From assembly GCA_947458455.1 (NCBI GenBank), contig CANGYJ010000005.1, forward strand, positions 310,001-374,000: a stretch of DNA of 64,000 nt, read 5' to 3'. Positions 8,497-16,051 of the stretch are shown in pieces. The notes below the pieces were generated by a model. It made no database searches. It worked only from the letters and a program-made list of their open reading frames with translations, and had not been told where the DNA came from. Numbering within the stretch: the first letter of the stretch is position 1; each line of letters opens with the position of its first letter. The stretch is from Verrucomicrobiaceae bacterium. Its GTDB lineage: Bacteria; Verrucomicrobiota; Verrucomicrobiia; Verrucomicrobiales; Verrucomicrobiaceae. The position numbers were made by a program, and so were the translations under genes.

Positions 8497-8831
8497 GAGG
8501 GAGCAAGTTCGTCTTGCCACTCCACCATTCTGTGGTGGATGTCGTGGTAGGCGGAGAGTTTGGTTCGCTGGGTGGGACTGGCAGCGATGGCGCTTTTAAA
8601 ATTGCCGTAGTTGATGCTTTCATTGAGAGCGCTCATGAACATTGGCAGATCCGCCGCAGGACAAAGGATGCGCCACGGATAATCGGAGCCTGCATACGAG
8701 GCGATGGGTGTGCCAGTGCCAGCAGCTTTGGCGAGCTGGTCCAGATCCTCCCGGCAGCGGGCACGAATGTGATAGGTATCCGGTTCTTTGCGGACGATGG
8801 AGAAAAAACCAAGTTGGGTGCAGAGCCACAT
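8493..8831 (-). CDS. Conserved small protein, 112 aa, unknown function
   Basis: No recognised domain. The middle has an aromatic-rich A-G-S-D-Y-P-W-R-I segment, then S-I-N-Y-G-N-F-K-S-A-I-A and Y-H-D-I-H-H-R-M-V-E-W-Q near the C-terminus. The ordered mix of charged and aromatic residues suggests a folded single-domain protein. It starts six bases after the stop of the small membrane protein and overlaps the DUF932 start by four bases, so it is an internal member of a four-gene operon. No function is assigned. Confidence 0.7.
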   Translation of the reverse strand: MWLCTQLGFFSIVRKEPDTYHIRARCREDLDQLAKAAGTGTPIASYAGSDYPWRILCPAADLPMFMSALNESINYGNFKSAIAASPTQRTKLSAYHDIHHRMVEWQDELAPS

Positions 8832-8837
8832 GATGAA

Positions 8838-9068
8838 TCAAATGAGAAGGTCTGTTTGCTTGCGGAACTGGATGGCCAGACATGCGACGGCTGCTGAGCC
8901 AAGGACTGACGCCACAGCCAGGAATCCAGAAAGCAGCGCAACGAGACATCCAAGAACATTGAATGCAGACATGATGCTCAAGGGCGATGGCGTTATTATG
9001 GCTTTGAGCGGGGCCTGCTGAGTGACCTTGCGGACGAGACGTTGAAAGAGCGGACGTCTGCGGTTCAT
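8838..9068 (-). CDS. Small membrane protein, 76 aa
   Basis: A basic N-terminus (R-R-R...R...R-K) is followed by a long hydrophobic stretch (about residues 32-66: I-M-S-A-F-N-V-L-G-C-L-V-A-L-L-S-G-F-L-A) able to form two short or one long membrane segment, and a short charged tail. The ATG overlaps the stop of the vWA gene (ATGA), so translation is coupled. It may anchor the vWA protein or its partners at the membrane, but only operon context supports this. Confidence 0.6.
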   Translation of the reverse strand: MNRRRPLFQRLVRKVTQQAPLKAIITPSPLSIMSAFNVLGCLVALLSGFLAVASVLGSAAVACLAIQFRKQTDLLI

Positions 9069-9736
9069 GGCTTTTGCTCTTCCTCCTTTACAATGTCATT
9101 CATGGACTTGGCATCGTCTTCCATGGCTTGAGCGTCCATGTTGCCACCGCTCTTCATGCGCATAGCCCTCACTTTGCGGGCCATGGCTCCACCAGTGGAT
9201 CTGATACCCTTCATACTGAAACTGACATTGGCACTGAGCGAGGCGTCCATGTGCATAGATGTGCCGCTGGCGATGGCATCCTGATTGGCGGCAAGGAAGA
9301 GAAACTCCCAGCCTTTCTGATCACGGTAGAGGCGGATGAGGTCGCTGATGTGTTTGATGGTGTATTCCTGGGAGGCGTTTTCCATGCCATCGGTGAAGAT
9401 GGCGAGGATGACTTTACCGGGCTTCTCCAAGTCAGGAAGAGCACTGATTCTGCGGTCCGTCTCTTTGATGGTCCGGCCAATGGCATCGAGCAAGGCTGTG
9501 CTGCCTCTGGGTGTGTAAGTGGCGGCTGTGAGTTGAGGAACGTCCTGAATGGGCTTGGCGGAAACAGGGACTTCGTAAGCGTCATCAAACTGAATGAGCG
9601 TCAGGCGGGCATCGCAAGGAACGTCGAGCTGGGACTTGATGAAGTCATTGAAGGCGGCGACGGCGGGCTCCTGCATGGGTTGCATGGAACCGGAGCGGTC
9701 GAGGATGTAGGCGATTTCGGTGAGGTGTGGGTTCAT
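9065..9736 (-). CDS. von Willebrand factor A (vWA) domain protein
   Basis: About 223 aa, almost entirely one vWA domain. The metal-ion-dependent adhesion site is complete: D-R-S-G-S-M at residues 13-18, a conserved Thr in T-P-R-G-S-T-A-L, and F-T-D-G-M-E-N further on. The C-terminus is rich in Met, Lys and Asp. The ATG at 9736 is preceded by GAGGTG, one of the few clear ribosome-binding sites in the island. It is the first gene of a four-gene operon (vWA, small membrane protein, 112-aa protein, DUF932) facing the WYL regulator. vWA proteins usually act as metal-dependent adaptors in multi-protein machines; the partner is unknown. Confidence 0.85.
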   Translation of the reverse strand: MNPHLTEIAYILDRSGSMQPMQEPAVAAFNDFIKSQLDVPCDARLTLIQFDDAYEVPVSAKPIQDVPQLTAATYTPRGSTALLDAIGRTIKETDRRISALPDLEKPGKVILAIFTDGMENASQEYTIKHISDLIRLYRDQKGWEFLFLAANQDAIASGTSMHMDASLSANVSFSMKGIRSTGGAMARKVRAMRMKSGGNMDAQAMEDDAKSMNDIVKEEEQKP

Positions 9737-9798
9737 GATCACCTCGAATCTCTCACAGGGGGTGGGACATTCGCAGGGTGACAGGAAAAGTTTATGCA

Positions 9799-9812
9799 TT
9801 AATCTTCATTAA
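9799..9812. promoter_or_regulatory. Palindrome TTAAT-CTTC-ATTAA between divergent vWA and WYL genes
   Basis: A 5-bp inverted repeat with a 4-nt spacer ends one base before the WYL start codon, inside the 77-bp divergent intergenic region. It is a plausible operator through which the WYL protein controls itself and the vWA operon. The assignment is by position only. Confidence 0.35.
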
Positions 9813-9813
9813 G

Positions 9814-10866
9814 ATGTCCAAAGTATTCTCCACCCGAAGCTCGCGCTCCAACACAGTCCAATCGGCCCCACCTCTACGTTCAGGAGCCAGTCGTCCTGCC
9901 ATGTGGCGGGTGCTGGAGATTCACAAGATCATCCGCACTGGCAAACATCCCAACTGCTCCACCCTGGCGAAGGAGATTGAAGTGACACCGAAGACCATTC
10001 AGCGGGATGTGAGCTTCATGCGGGATCAACTCGGGCTGCCTTTGGAATACCACGCTATCAAGCACGGCTACTACTACACGCAGGAGGTGCATGAGTTCCC
10101 AATGCTGCATCTGTCTCGGAATGATCTTGTCGCTCTGTTCTTGGCACGTCATGCGCTGGAGCCCATGCGTGGAACGCGTCTGGAACGAATGCTGGCCGAG
10201 AGTTTCAGCAAAATTGCCGAAGCTTGCCCTGGCGAGGTTTCCATTGAATGGCACGAGCTGGACGATGCCTTTTCGGTGAAGGCTTCGGGAGTGCTGGCTG
10301 CGGATGTGACCTTGTTTGGTGATTTGCTGGATGCCATTCGCGGCTCACGAGAGGTGAGCTTTGACTACCACAAGCTCACGTCCTCCAAGCCTGAGCGTCG
10401 TTCGGTTCGTCCGCATCATATCGGTCAGATCGAGCATGGATGGTATTTGATCGCCTTTGATCCTGCCCGTGAAGCGATGCGCACCTTTGCCATGCAACGC
10501 ATCTCCAACCTCGAAATCCATAAGGCCAAATTCACACGCCAGGCTGGGTTCAATGCCCGCGATCATCTGGGAGGAGGCTTCGGTGTCTGGAGCTATGCTG
10601 GGGAGAAGGGCAGCAAACACGAAGTCCACATCCGGCTGGAGGGCTATGCGGCAAGAATTGTGGCCGAACGCCAATGGCACCCGACCCAGGCCATACGGAA
10701 GATCAAACCGGATGGGAGCATCATCGAGTTTCAAGCTGATCTCGCCGGGCTGGAGGAAATCACACGATGGGTGCTGAGCTGGGGCAGCAAGGCGAAAGTG
10801 ATCGGACCACAAGAGCTAAAGCAGCGCGTGCAGGATGAGTTGGAGAAGATGACGGACGTGGGCTGA
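9814..10866 (+). CDS. WYL-domain transcriptional regulator (HTH-WYL-WCX)
   Basis: About 350 aa. A short Ser/Arg-rich leader is followed by a DeoR/HTH_11-type helix-turn-helix (about 35-90: C-S-T-L-A-K-E-I-E-V-T-P-K-T-I-Q-R-D-V-S-F-M-R-D), then a WYL domain (R-R-S-V-R-P-H-H-I-G...H-G-W-Y-L-I-A-F-D, with R-I-S-N-L-E) and a C-terminal WCX region ending in V-L-S-W-G-S-K-A-K-V-I-G-P. Such proteins sense a nucleic-acid-like or nucleotide ligand and often regulate phage-defence loci (BrxR, CapW). It is divergent from the vWA operon and about 2.4 kb from the BREX-like genes, so it may control either. The start at 9814 excludes a poorly conserved 12-residue extension. Confidence 0.88.
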   Translation: MSKVFSTRSSRSNTVQSAPPLRSGASRPAMWRVLEIHKIIRTGKHPNCSTLAKEIEVTPKTIQRDVSFMRDQLGLPLEYHAIKHGYYYTQEVHEFPMLHLSRNDLVALFLARHALEPMRGTRLERMLAESFSKIAEACPGEVSIEWHELDDAFSVKASGVLAADVTLFGDLLDAIRGSREVSFDYHKLTSSKPERRSVRPHHIGQIEHGWYLIAFDPAREAMRTFAMQRISNLEIHKAKFTRQAGFNARDHLGGGFGVWSYAGEKGSKHEVHIRLEGYAARIVAERQWHPTQAIRKIKPDGSIIEFQADLAGLEEITRWVLSWGSKAKVIGPQELKQRVQDELEKMTDVG

Positions 10867-10881
10867 TGTGAACCACGATTC

Positions 10882-10945
10882 AAGTGTCGGTAGTGCCGAC
10901 AGTTCAGCTACCAATCGAAGTCTCGGTAATGGCGAGAGTTCAGCT
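10882..10945 (+). repeat. Tandem pair of 36-nt units, each with a hairpin
   Basis: Hairpin 1 is TGTCGG-TAGTG-CCGACA (10885-10901). Hairpin 2 is TCTCGG-TAATG-GCGAGA (10921-10937), with one mismatch next to the loop. Each is preceded by AAG and followed by GTTCAGCT. The second base pair of the stem is G-C in one and C-G in the other. The remaining part of 10867-11199 holds no gene that I can support; a weak hairpin lies near 11018-11042. Confidence 0.7.
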
Positions 10946-11199
10946 TGAACTCCTGACCAAAGTTAAAGGCGGCTCGAATTGCGGCGTCGCTACCCCTGAC
11001 CGCCAGCTAAAGAAAAGCTCCCCTTCAAAGAAGAGGGGCTTCGCTTCTCACGCGGACAAATCGACGTGAGTGTCCATAATGCCGTGGAGGGTCTCAGTGC
11101 AATGACCGTTCCTTTTGTGTCATAAACATTCGATGGGCTGGCGGTTCGTTGTTCATACCAACGTGCCGCCAGACCTCCGCAAACGATCAACCTCAACTC

Positions 11200-11421
11200 A
11201 TGTCACGGCCCACCCACTATTCGCCCGTGATCTCCAGGTTTGTCGTCTCCGTCCTCTACCACGAGGCCCGGCAACGCAGGATTCCGATGACTCGTCTCAC
11301 GGATGAACTGCTGCTCCAGGCGCTTCGTGGCACACCCGGATGGCAGACGGCCACCAGCCTGCGAATCACCGACGATTCCGCCTCCAACACTCCGGCTCCT
11401 GTGATTGCGCAAGCGGCATAG
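11200..11421 (+). CDS. Small hypothetical protein, 73 aa
   Basis: First gene of the rightward cassette. It has a short amphipathic region (F-V-V-S-V-L-Y-H-E-A-R-Q-R-R-I-P-M-T-R-L-T-D-E-L-L-L-Q-A-L) that looks like two helices, and a low-complexity Ala/Thr tail. The ATG at 11200 follows a C/A-rich leader without a Shine-Dalgarno sequence, as do its neighbours, and a hairpin terminator follows 27 nt after the stop. No function is recognised. Confidence 0.55.
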   Translation: MSRPTHYSPVISRFVVSVLYHEARQRRIPMTRLTDELLLQALRGTPGWQTATSLRITDDSASNTPAPVIAQAA

Positions 11422-11447
11422 CAGCACTCCACCACCCTCATCACAGG

Positions 11448-11483
11448 AAGCCCATGTGCCCTCGCCGGTGCATGGGCTTTTTC
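11448..11483 (+). terminator. Hairpin terminator
   Basis: AAGCCCATG (11448-11456) pairs with CATGGGCTT (11471-11479), followed by a short T run. Confidence 0.75.
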
Positions 11484-11517
11484 GTGTCCATACCCACAAC
11501 CCAACACCACCACCATC

Positions 11518-12045
11518 ATGGCTATCAAACTCAGCGCCAATTATTCCAAAAAGCTCGGCCTGCCTCAATACAGCAGCCACAGCTTCTCCGCCTCCATCGA
11601 GACGGAACTCTCCGACATCACCCAGGCGGAGACGGAGATCGCCAGGCTTTACGGCCTGCTCCAGCACTCTGTTGACCAGGAAATCCAGCATCCCGGCTTT
11701 GTGCCGGAAGGCAACGGATCGAACGGCTCCAACGGCAATCATGCGCCGCAGAACGGACGCACCTACCCGATAAACGGCAACGGTCATCGTGCTCCAGCCA
11801 AACCTGCGGCTGATCACTGGAACTGCACGGAGGGACAACGCGGCTACCTCCTGCGTATCATCAACGAGAACCAACTCCCGAAGCAGGAGGTCGAAGATCT
11901 GTCCCAGCAGCTCTTTGGCACCGGCGTCAAGGAGCTGAACAAAATGCAGGCGAGCCAGCTCATCGAGGATCTTCTCGTGAAGGTTGGCAAGCCTGCTCCA
12001 CGCCAGACCCGCTGGCAGCAACGTCCCACCGCCCAAGCCGCATGA
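11518..12045 (+). CDS. Hypothetical mobile-element protein, 175 aa
   Basis: The N-terminus (M-A-I-K-L-S-A-N-Y-S-K-K-L-G-L...S-S-H-S-F-S-A-S-I-E-T-E-L) has the look of a conserved beta-rich element protein family. A Gly/Asn/Ser/His-rich linker occupies about residues 72-98, and a helical C-terminal domain follows (C-T-E-G-Q-R-G-Y-L-L-R-I-I-N-E-N...L-S-Q-Q-L-F-G-T-G-V-K-E-L...S-Q-L-I-E-D-L-L). The last four bases overlap the ATG of the nuclease gene (ATGA), so the two are translationally coupled and probably act together. The leader is CA-rich and lacks a Shine-Dalgarno sequence. Confidence 0.7.
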   Translation: MAIKLSANYSKKLGLPQYSSHSFSASIETELSDITQAETEIARLYGLLQHSVDQEIQHPGFVPEGNGSNGSNGNHAPQNGRTYPINGNGHRAPAKPAADHWNCTEGQRGYLLRIINENQLPKQEVEDLSQQLFGTGVKELNKMQASQLIEDLLVKVGKPAPRQTRWQQRPTAQAA

Positions 12046-12857
12046 ACGCCGAAGCCAGCTCCATCCCCAAGGAGCCCGGCGAGAAGGACATCCTCAGCGA
12101 CCTGCAACGAACCGTCTCGGCCTCGCGGCTGGGGCTGTTTTTGCAGTGTCGTCTGAAGTTCTACTTCCGCTATGTGCTCCGCCTCACCAAGCCCAAGACA
12201 CCCTCGCTCCATCTCGGCAGCTCGGTTCATGCCGTGCTGAAGTCCTGGAACAAGGCCCGCTGGCTGCAAAAGCCGCTCACGCTCAAGCAGGCGCATGACG
12301 CCTACACCACCGCGTGGGCGGACACCTCGGAAGGTTCCGTCACCTGGGAACCTGGCGAGGAAGACGATGAGAAAACCACCGGCTGGCGTCTGGTCGATAC
12401 TTACCTGCGGGAATCCCACGTTCCCGCCGAGTTGAAGCCTGATGCCGTCGAGGTGTCGGTGCAGGCGGACCTGCGCATGCATGGTCTGCCTAAACTCATC
12501 GGTATCCTCGACCTCGTTCAGCGCGGGGAGATCATCGACTACAAAACAGCCTCCACTACCCCCAACAGCGATAAGGTCATCCACACGACCGAAATCCAGA
12601 CCAGTGCTTACGCCATCCTCTACCGGCACAACACCGGCCAGCAGGAAAACGGCATGCAGCTTCATCACCTGGTCAAGCTCAAGAACCCCAAGGTCGTCAT
12701 CACCACCATGCCACCCATGAGCCAGCAGCAGGAATCCCGGCTGTATCGGCAAATGGAGTCCTACCTCAACGGACTTCAGCACGGTCAGTTCGTTCCTTCA
12801 CCGGGGATGCACTGCGCGAGCTGCGAGTTCTTCAACGAGTGCCGCAAATGGCACTAA
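12042..12857 (+). CDS. PD-(D/E)XK nuclease, RecB/Cas4-like
   Basis: A 271-aa PDDEXK_1 family protein. It has S-A-S-R-L-G-L-F-L-Q-C-R-L-K-F-Y-F near residue 30, H-L-G-S-S-V-H-A-V-L (conserved His of motif I), the catalytic G-I-L-D-L-V followed by I-I-D-Y-K-T-A (D...D-x-K), then a Q-x-x-x-Y motif (E-I-Q-T-S-A-Y-A). Cysteines at the N-terminal L-Q-C-R and the C-terminal H-C-A-S-C-E-F-F-N-E-C are placed as in Cas4/AddB-type iron-sulphur nucleases. It probably trims DNA ends. It is coupled by ATGA to the 175-aa protein and lies in the same cassette as a ligase and a clamp. Confidence 0.85.
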   Translation: MNAEASSIPKEPGEKDILSDLQRTVSASRLGLFLQCRLKFYFRYVLRLTKPKTPSLHLGSSVHAVLKSWNKARWLQKPLTLKQAHDAYTTAWADTSEGSVTWEPGEEDDEKTTGWRLVDTYLRESHVPAELKPDAVEVSVQADLRMHGLPKLIGILDLVQRGEIIDYKTASTTPNSDKVIHTTEIQTSAYAILYRHNTGQQENGMQLHHLVKLKNPKVVITTMPPMSQQQESRLYRQMESYLNGLQHGQFVPSPGMHCASCEFFNECRKWH

Positions 12858-12889
12858 CCCACCTCAACCCTTCACCACTTCTTATCATC

Positions 12890-12991
12890 ATGTTGCAATC
12901 CATCCTTACCACCCTCTTCGACATCCTCGGCACTACTATCTATGTCATTTGCGCCGTCATCGCCCGTATCGCGCAATGCCTGATGAAGTAA
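12890..12991 (+). CDS. 33-aa single-span membrane peptide
   Basis: The ATG at 12890 opens 33 codons: M-L-Q-S-I-L-T-T-L-F-D-I-L-G-T-T then I-Y-V-I-C-A-V-I-A-R-I-A-Q-C-L-M-K. It is strongly hydrophobic with one basic end, like small membrane peptides or type I toxins. The leader (CTTATCATC before ATG) matches those of the neighbouring genes, and a hairpin terminator lies 26 nt after the stop, which supports a real gene. Confidence 0.5.
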   Translation: MLQSILTTLFDILGTTIYVICAVIARIAQCLMK

Positions 12992-13017
12992 GGGCCAATC
13001 ATCCACCTCAACCGCTT

Positions 13018-13049
13018 GGAGCCGGATCACCGCGAGGTGGTCCGGCTCC
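13018..13049 (+). terminator. 14-bp hairpin, probable terminator
   Basis: GGAGCCGGATCACC (13018-13031) pairs with GGTGGTCCGGCTCC (13036-13049) with one G-U pair and a GCGA tetraloop. The T tract behind it is short. Confidence 0.65.
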
Positions 13050-13072
13050 TTGCATTTCCAAACATCATCACC

Positions 13073-14143
13073 ATGGAATCCATCACACTCTACTTTCGCG
13101 AGGGATCATCGGACAAGGTTTATCAGGCCAGCATTCAGCCCCAAGGCGGCGGCCACATGGTTCACTTTGCGTATGGCCGTCGCGGCTCCACACTCACCAC
13201 CGGCACGAAGACCACCTCACCCGTGGATTATCAGACCGCCAAGAGCATCTTCGATAAACTCGTGCGCGAAAAGACCGCCAAAGGCTACACGCCTGGAGAA
13301 GACGGCACGCGCTACCAGCACACGGAGAAGGCAGCGAAAGCCACCGGTATTCAATGCCAGCTCCTCAATCCTGTGATCGAAGAACGCGTCGAGGATCTCA
13401 TCCACGACCGCGAGCACTGGATGCAGGAGAAAATGGATGGCCGTCGTCTGCTGCTGCAAAAGGAAGGCAGCCTCATCAGCGGCATCAACCGGCTTGGTCT
13501 TGGTGTCTCCATTCCAAAGACCATCGCCGAGAGCGCCTCACGTTACCGTCATGACTTTCTCATCGACGGCGAGGCTGTGGGCGACACCCTGCATGTGTTT
13601 GACCTGCTGTTCATCAGCGGGGAGGACATGCGCACGCGTGCCTTTGCCACCCGCTACTTCCGTCTGCGCGACATGCTCGATGCTTTCGATCATCCGCATG
13701 TCAACCTCGTGCCGAGCTTCTGCTTTCCGGAAAAGAAGGAGTGGTTCCACCGGTTCAAGGACGCAGGCAAGGAGGGCGTGGTCTTCAAGCATGTGGAGGC
13801 TCCTTACACCGCCGGACGCCCGAGCACCGGCGGCACGCAGCTCAAGCACAAGTTCCACGAGACGGCCTCCTTCATCGTCACCAAGCTCAATGACAAACGC
13901 AGCGTGTCCCTCATGCTGTGGGAGAGCGGCAAGGTGCGGCCTGCGGGCAATGTCACCATCCCGCCGAACCACGACATCCCCAAACCCGGCGAGGTCGTGG
14001 AGTGCCGGTATCTTTACGCCTTCAAGGAGTCCGGCTCGATCTACCAGCCGGTCTTTCTCGGCAGGCGTGACGACATATTCCACGAGGAGTGCACCACCTC
14101 CCAGCTCAAATACAAGACGGAGCCGATGAAGCTCGCCGCCTGA
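13073..14143 (+). CDS. WGR-domain ATP-dependent DNA ligase
   Basis: 356 aa. Residues 1-70 form a WGR domain (Y-G-R-R-G-S in place of W-G-R). The ligase adenylation domain has motif I E-K-M-D-G-R-R with Lys120 as the AMP acceptor, motif III F-L-I-D-G-E-A, motif IV E-G-V-V-F-K and motif V L-K-H-K-F. An OB-fold-like C-terminus follows. It is expected to seal nicks or breaks using ATP, whereas bacterial replicative LigA uses NAD. WGR domains bind DNA ends or nicks (as in PARP). Start at 13073 (ATCACC-ATG) gives a clean WGR N-terminus. Confidence 0.85.
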   Translation: MESITLYFREGSSDKVYQASIQPQGGGHMVHFAYGRRGSTLTTGTKTTSPVDYQTAKSIFDKLVREKTAKGYTPGEDGTRYQHTEKAAKATGIQCQLLNPVIEERVEDLIHDREHWMQEKMDGRRLLLQKEGSLISGINRLGLGVSIPKTIAESASRYRHDFLIDGEAVGDTLHVFDLLFISGEDMRTRAFATRYFRLRDMLDAFDHPHVNLVPSFCFPEKKEWFHRFKDAGKEGVVFKHVEAPYTAGRPSTGGTQLKHKFHETASFIVTKLNDKRSVSLMLWESGKVRPAGNVTIPPNHDIPKPGEVVECRYLYAFKESGSIYQPVFLGRRDDIFHEECTTSQLKYKTEPMKLAA

Positions 14144-14166
14144 TTTGAGCAGTCATCCAAACACAC

Positions 14167-14197
14167 GAAGCCCCTGTGCCTCACCGCCAGGGGCTTC
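14167..14197 (+). terminator. Hairpin terminator
   Basis: GAAGCCCCTG (14167-14176) pairs perfectly with CAGGGGCTTC (14188-14197), followed by TTCATT. Confidence 0.75.
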
Positions 14198-14226
14198 TTC
14201 ATTCAACCCATCCATTCCACAACATC

Positions 14227-15723
14227 ATGAAACCCATCAAGCTCCCCGTGGCGGAATTGAAACCCGCCCTCATCGGCCTGGGCAAAGTCCTCCCCGGACG
14301 CTCCACCCTTGCCATCCTCAACAACATCAAAGTCGAGCGCACACACGACGGCTGGATCGCGCTCACCAGCACCGATCTCGACCGCTGGGCCACCGTCCGT
14401 CTTGAGCATCCCGCCGAGGGACCTCCCGCCACGGTGCTCCTTCCCTTCGACCAGCTTTCACAGCTCGTGAAAAGCTGCGGCAAGGGCGAGAGTATTGAGG
14501 TGACGGCTTCCGGCGATCACACGCTCATGCGCTTCCCGCTGGGTGACACCCTCGGTGAATCCAAGATGCCGTTCGTGTCCCCGGATGAATTTCCGGCGAC
14601 ACCACGGCTCAGGAACGAGGCCATCCCCTTGTCCTCCACCCTTCGGGAATCCCTCCTGGAGGCGATGGACTGCGCCAGTGTGGACAGCACGCGTTATGTC
14701 CTCAACGGCACCTTTATTGATGCCAAAGACAGCAAGGCCAACTACGTCGTCGCCACCGATGGCAAGCATCTGTATTCCGCCAACTCGTTCACCCTCCCGC
14801 TCAAGGAATCCGTCATCATCCCGAACCACAAGTTTCTCGGATGGAAGGAGTTCGCCTCGGATGGCGAATGGCAGATGCGCGTGGGCGATAAGCACCTGCA
14901 ACTGAGTTCCCGGCGCTGGCGCTTCATCACGAAGACCATCGAGGGCAACTACCCTGACTGGCGTGCGCCGATTCCCAACCCTGCCGACGCGAAAACGGTC
15001 ATCACCCTCGACCCGGCGAAACTGGAGACGCTCATCAAGCTCATCCAGCGCATGCCTTGTCATGATGATCGTTACCACACCCTCGGCCTGGAGTGGAAAG
15101 GCGGACAGTTCATGCTCATGGGCAAGGACAAGCCGGAGGAAGACTGGCTCCGGGTGCCCGTGCCTGACATTCAGGGACGCGGCCCCGACGTGACGGTGTT
15201 CCTTGACCGCAACTACCTCACCAAGGGGTTTGGCTATGGTTTGAATACCATCAGCCTCATCAGCGCGGTTGCTCCCATCCGTCTGCACAGCGGCGGGAGG
15301 CAGCTCATCGTCATGCCCGTTCGTGCCAACGATGCGGAACCTGCATCCGCTCCATCCAAGCCTGCTCCACCACCGGCTGTCGTCACGGCAGCCTCCTCAC
15401 CTCAACCTCCGCCCAAGGCGGAACAACCCACACCAACCCCACCCATGCAAACGCATCCACCCACCAACGGCAAACATCATCCCGCCACCAACGGCACCAC
15501 CACCTCTGCTGCATCCCCCGTCGATAAGGTGGACACCAAGCCCTCACTTGAAGCCGCTTTGCTTCAGATCGAAGGCATCAAGACCGGCTTCCGCGAGGCC
15601 ATCAACGGACTCACGAAAGTCGGCGACCACATCCGTCAGGCCATGCGCGAGCAGAAGTCCGGCGAGAAGGAAATCCAGGGCATTCGTCAGACCCTGCGCT
15701 CGCTGCAAAGCGTGCGCATCTGA
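14227..15723 (+). CDS. Second DNA polymerase III beta sliding clamp, with long C-terminal extension
   Basis: About 498 aa. Residues 1-370 follow the three-domain beta-clamp layout: M-K-P-I-K-L-P-V-A-E-L-K-P at the start, D-S-T-R-Y-V-L-N-G-T-F near 160, I-E-G-N-Y-P-D-W near 240 and the terminal I-V-M-P-V-R. A Pro/Ala/Thr-rich linker (about 375-445) and a roughly 55-residue helical, probably coiled-coil tail follow (E-A-A-L-L-Q-I-E-G-I-K-T-G-F-R-E-A). The housekeeping dnaN at 32.5 kb ends at I-L-M-P-M-R without a tail. The clamp probably tethers island enzymes such as the ligase, nuclease or an outside polymerase; the tail may carry a private partner site. The leader lacks a Shine-Dalgarno sequence. 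Confidence 0.88.
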   Translation: MKPIKLPVAELKPALIGLGKVLPGRSTLAILNNIKVERTHDGWIALTSTDLDRWATVRLEHPAEGPPATVLLPFDQLSQLVKSCGKGESIEVTASGDHTLMRFPLGDTLGESKMPFVSPDEFPATPRLRNEAIPLSSTLRESLLEAMDCASVDSTRYVLNGTFIDAKDSKANYVVATDGKHLYSANSFTLPLKESVIIPNHKFLGWKEFASDGEWQMRVGDKHLQLSSRRWRFITKTIEGNYPDWRAPIPNPADAKTVITLDPAKLETLIKLIQRMPCHDDRYHTLGLEWKGGQFMLMGKDKPEEDWLRVPVPDIQGRGPDVTVFLDRNYLTKGFGYGLNTISLISAVAPIRLHSGGRQLIVMPVRANDAEPASAPSKPAPPPAVVTAASSPQPPPKAEQPTPTPPMQTHPPTNGKHHPATNGTTTSAASPVDKVDTKPSLEAALLQIEGIKTGFREAINGLTKVGDHIRQAMREQKSGEKEIQGIRQTLRSLQSVRI

Positions 15724-15750
15724 CGGCACCTGTCAGCACCACCATCCACT

Positions 15751-15800
15751 CAAGGCACGGGCCTGGCGCATCCTCGCGATGCCCAGGCCCGCCTTGTTTT
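15751..15800 (+). terminator. Hairpin terminator
   Basis: CAAGGCACGGGCCTGG pairs with CCAGGCCCGCCTTG (one bulged A) around a 16-nt loop and is followed by TTTT. Confidence 0.75.
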
Positions 15801-15819
15801 GGGCATACCGCCCATCGTC

Positions 15820-16020
15820 ATGTCCCGCATCTCCTCCCTGGTCTTCGACCGGAACGAGCAACTCAAGCGAGCCACCATCATCACACCGCTCGGCTCGATT
15901 AGAGTCGAGTGGAGGAAGGTGGCCGGTGACCGCCACTGGATTTCCTCGGGAGATCTCGCCGCCCGACTCCTCGCCGTTCCTGTCATCCAACGCATCGAGC
16001 GCATGGTTCAACCACCATGA
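15820..16020 (+). CDS. Small hypothetical protein, 66 aa
   Basis: M-S-R-I-S-S-L-V-F-D-R-N-E-Q-L-K-R-A-T-I-I-T-P-L-G-S-I-R-V-E-W continues into W-I-S-S-G-D-L-A-A-R-L-L. It appears to be a compact alpha/beta protein of unknown function. The ATG at 15820 follows CCCATCGTC, the leader type used through this cassette, and the next gene starts 31 nt downstream with no terminator between, so the two are probably co-transcribed. Confidence 0.5.
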   Translation: MSRISSLVFDRNEQLKRATIITPLGSIRVEWRKVAGDRHWISSGDLAARLLAVPVIQRIERMVQPP

Positions 16021-16051
16021 TGCTCACAACCTTCAACTCAACTAATTCATC

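Noticed and set aside
11018-11042. Hairpin-like CTCCCC...GAGGGG segment taken first as a terminator of the WYL gene
   Set aside because: Stem is interrupted and there is no T tract; too weak to call.
13073-13300. CRISPR-like interpretation of a Cas4-like nuclease near repeats
   Set aside because: No repeat-spacer array and no other cas gene in the window; the nuclease fits a mobile-element RecB-like family.
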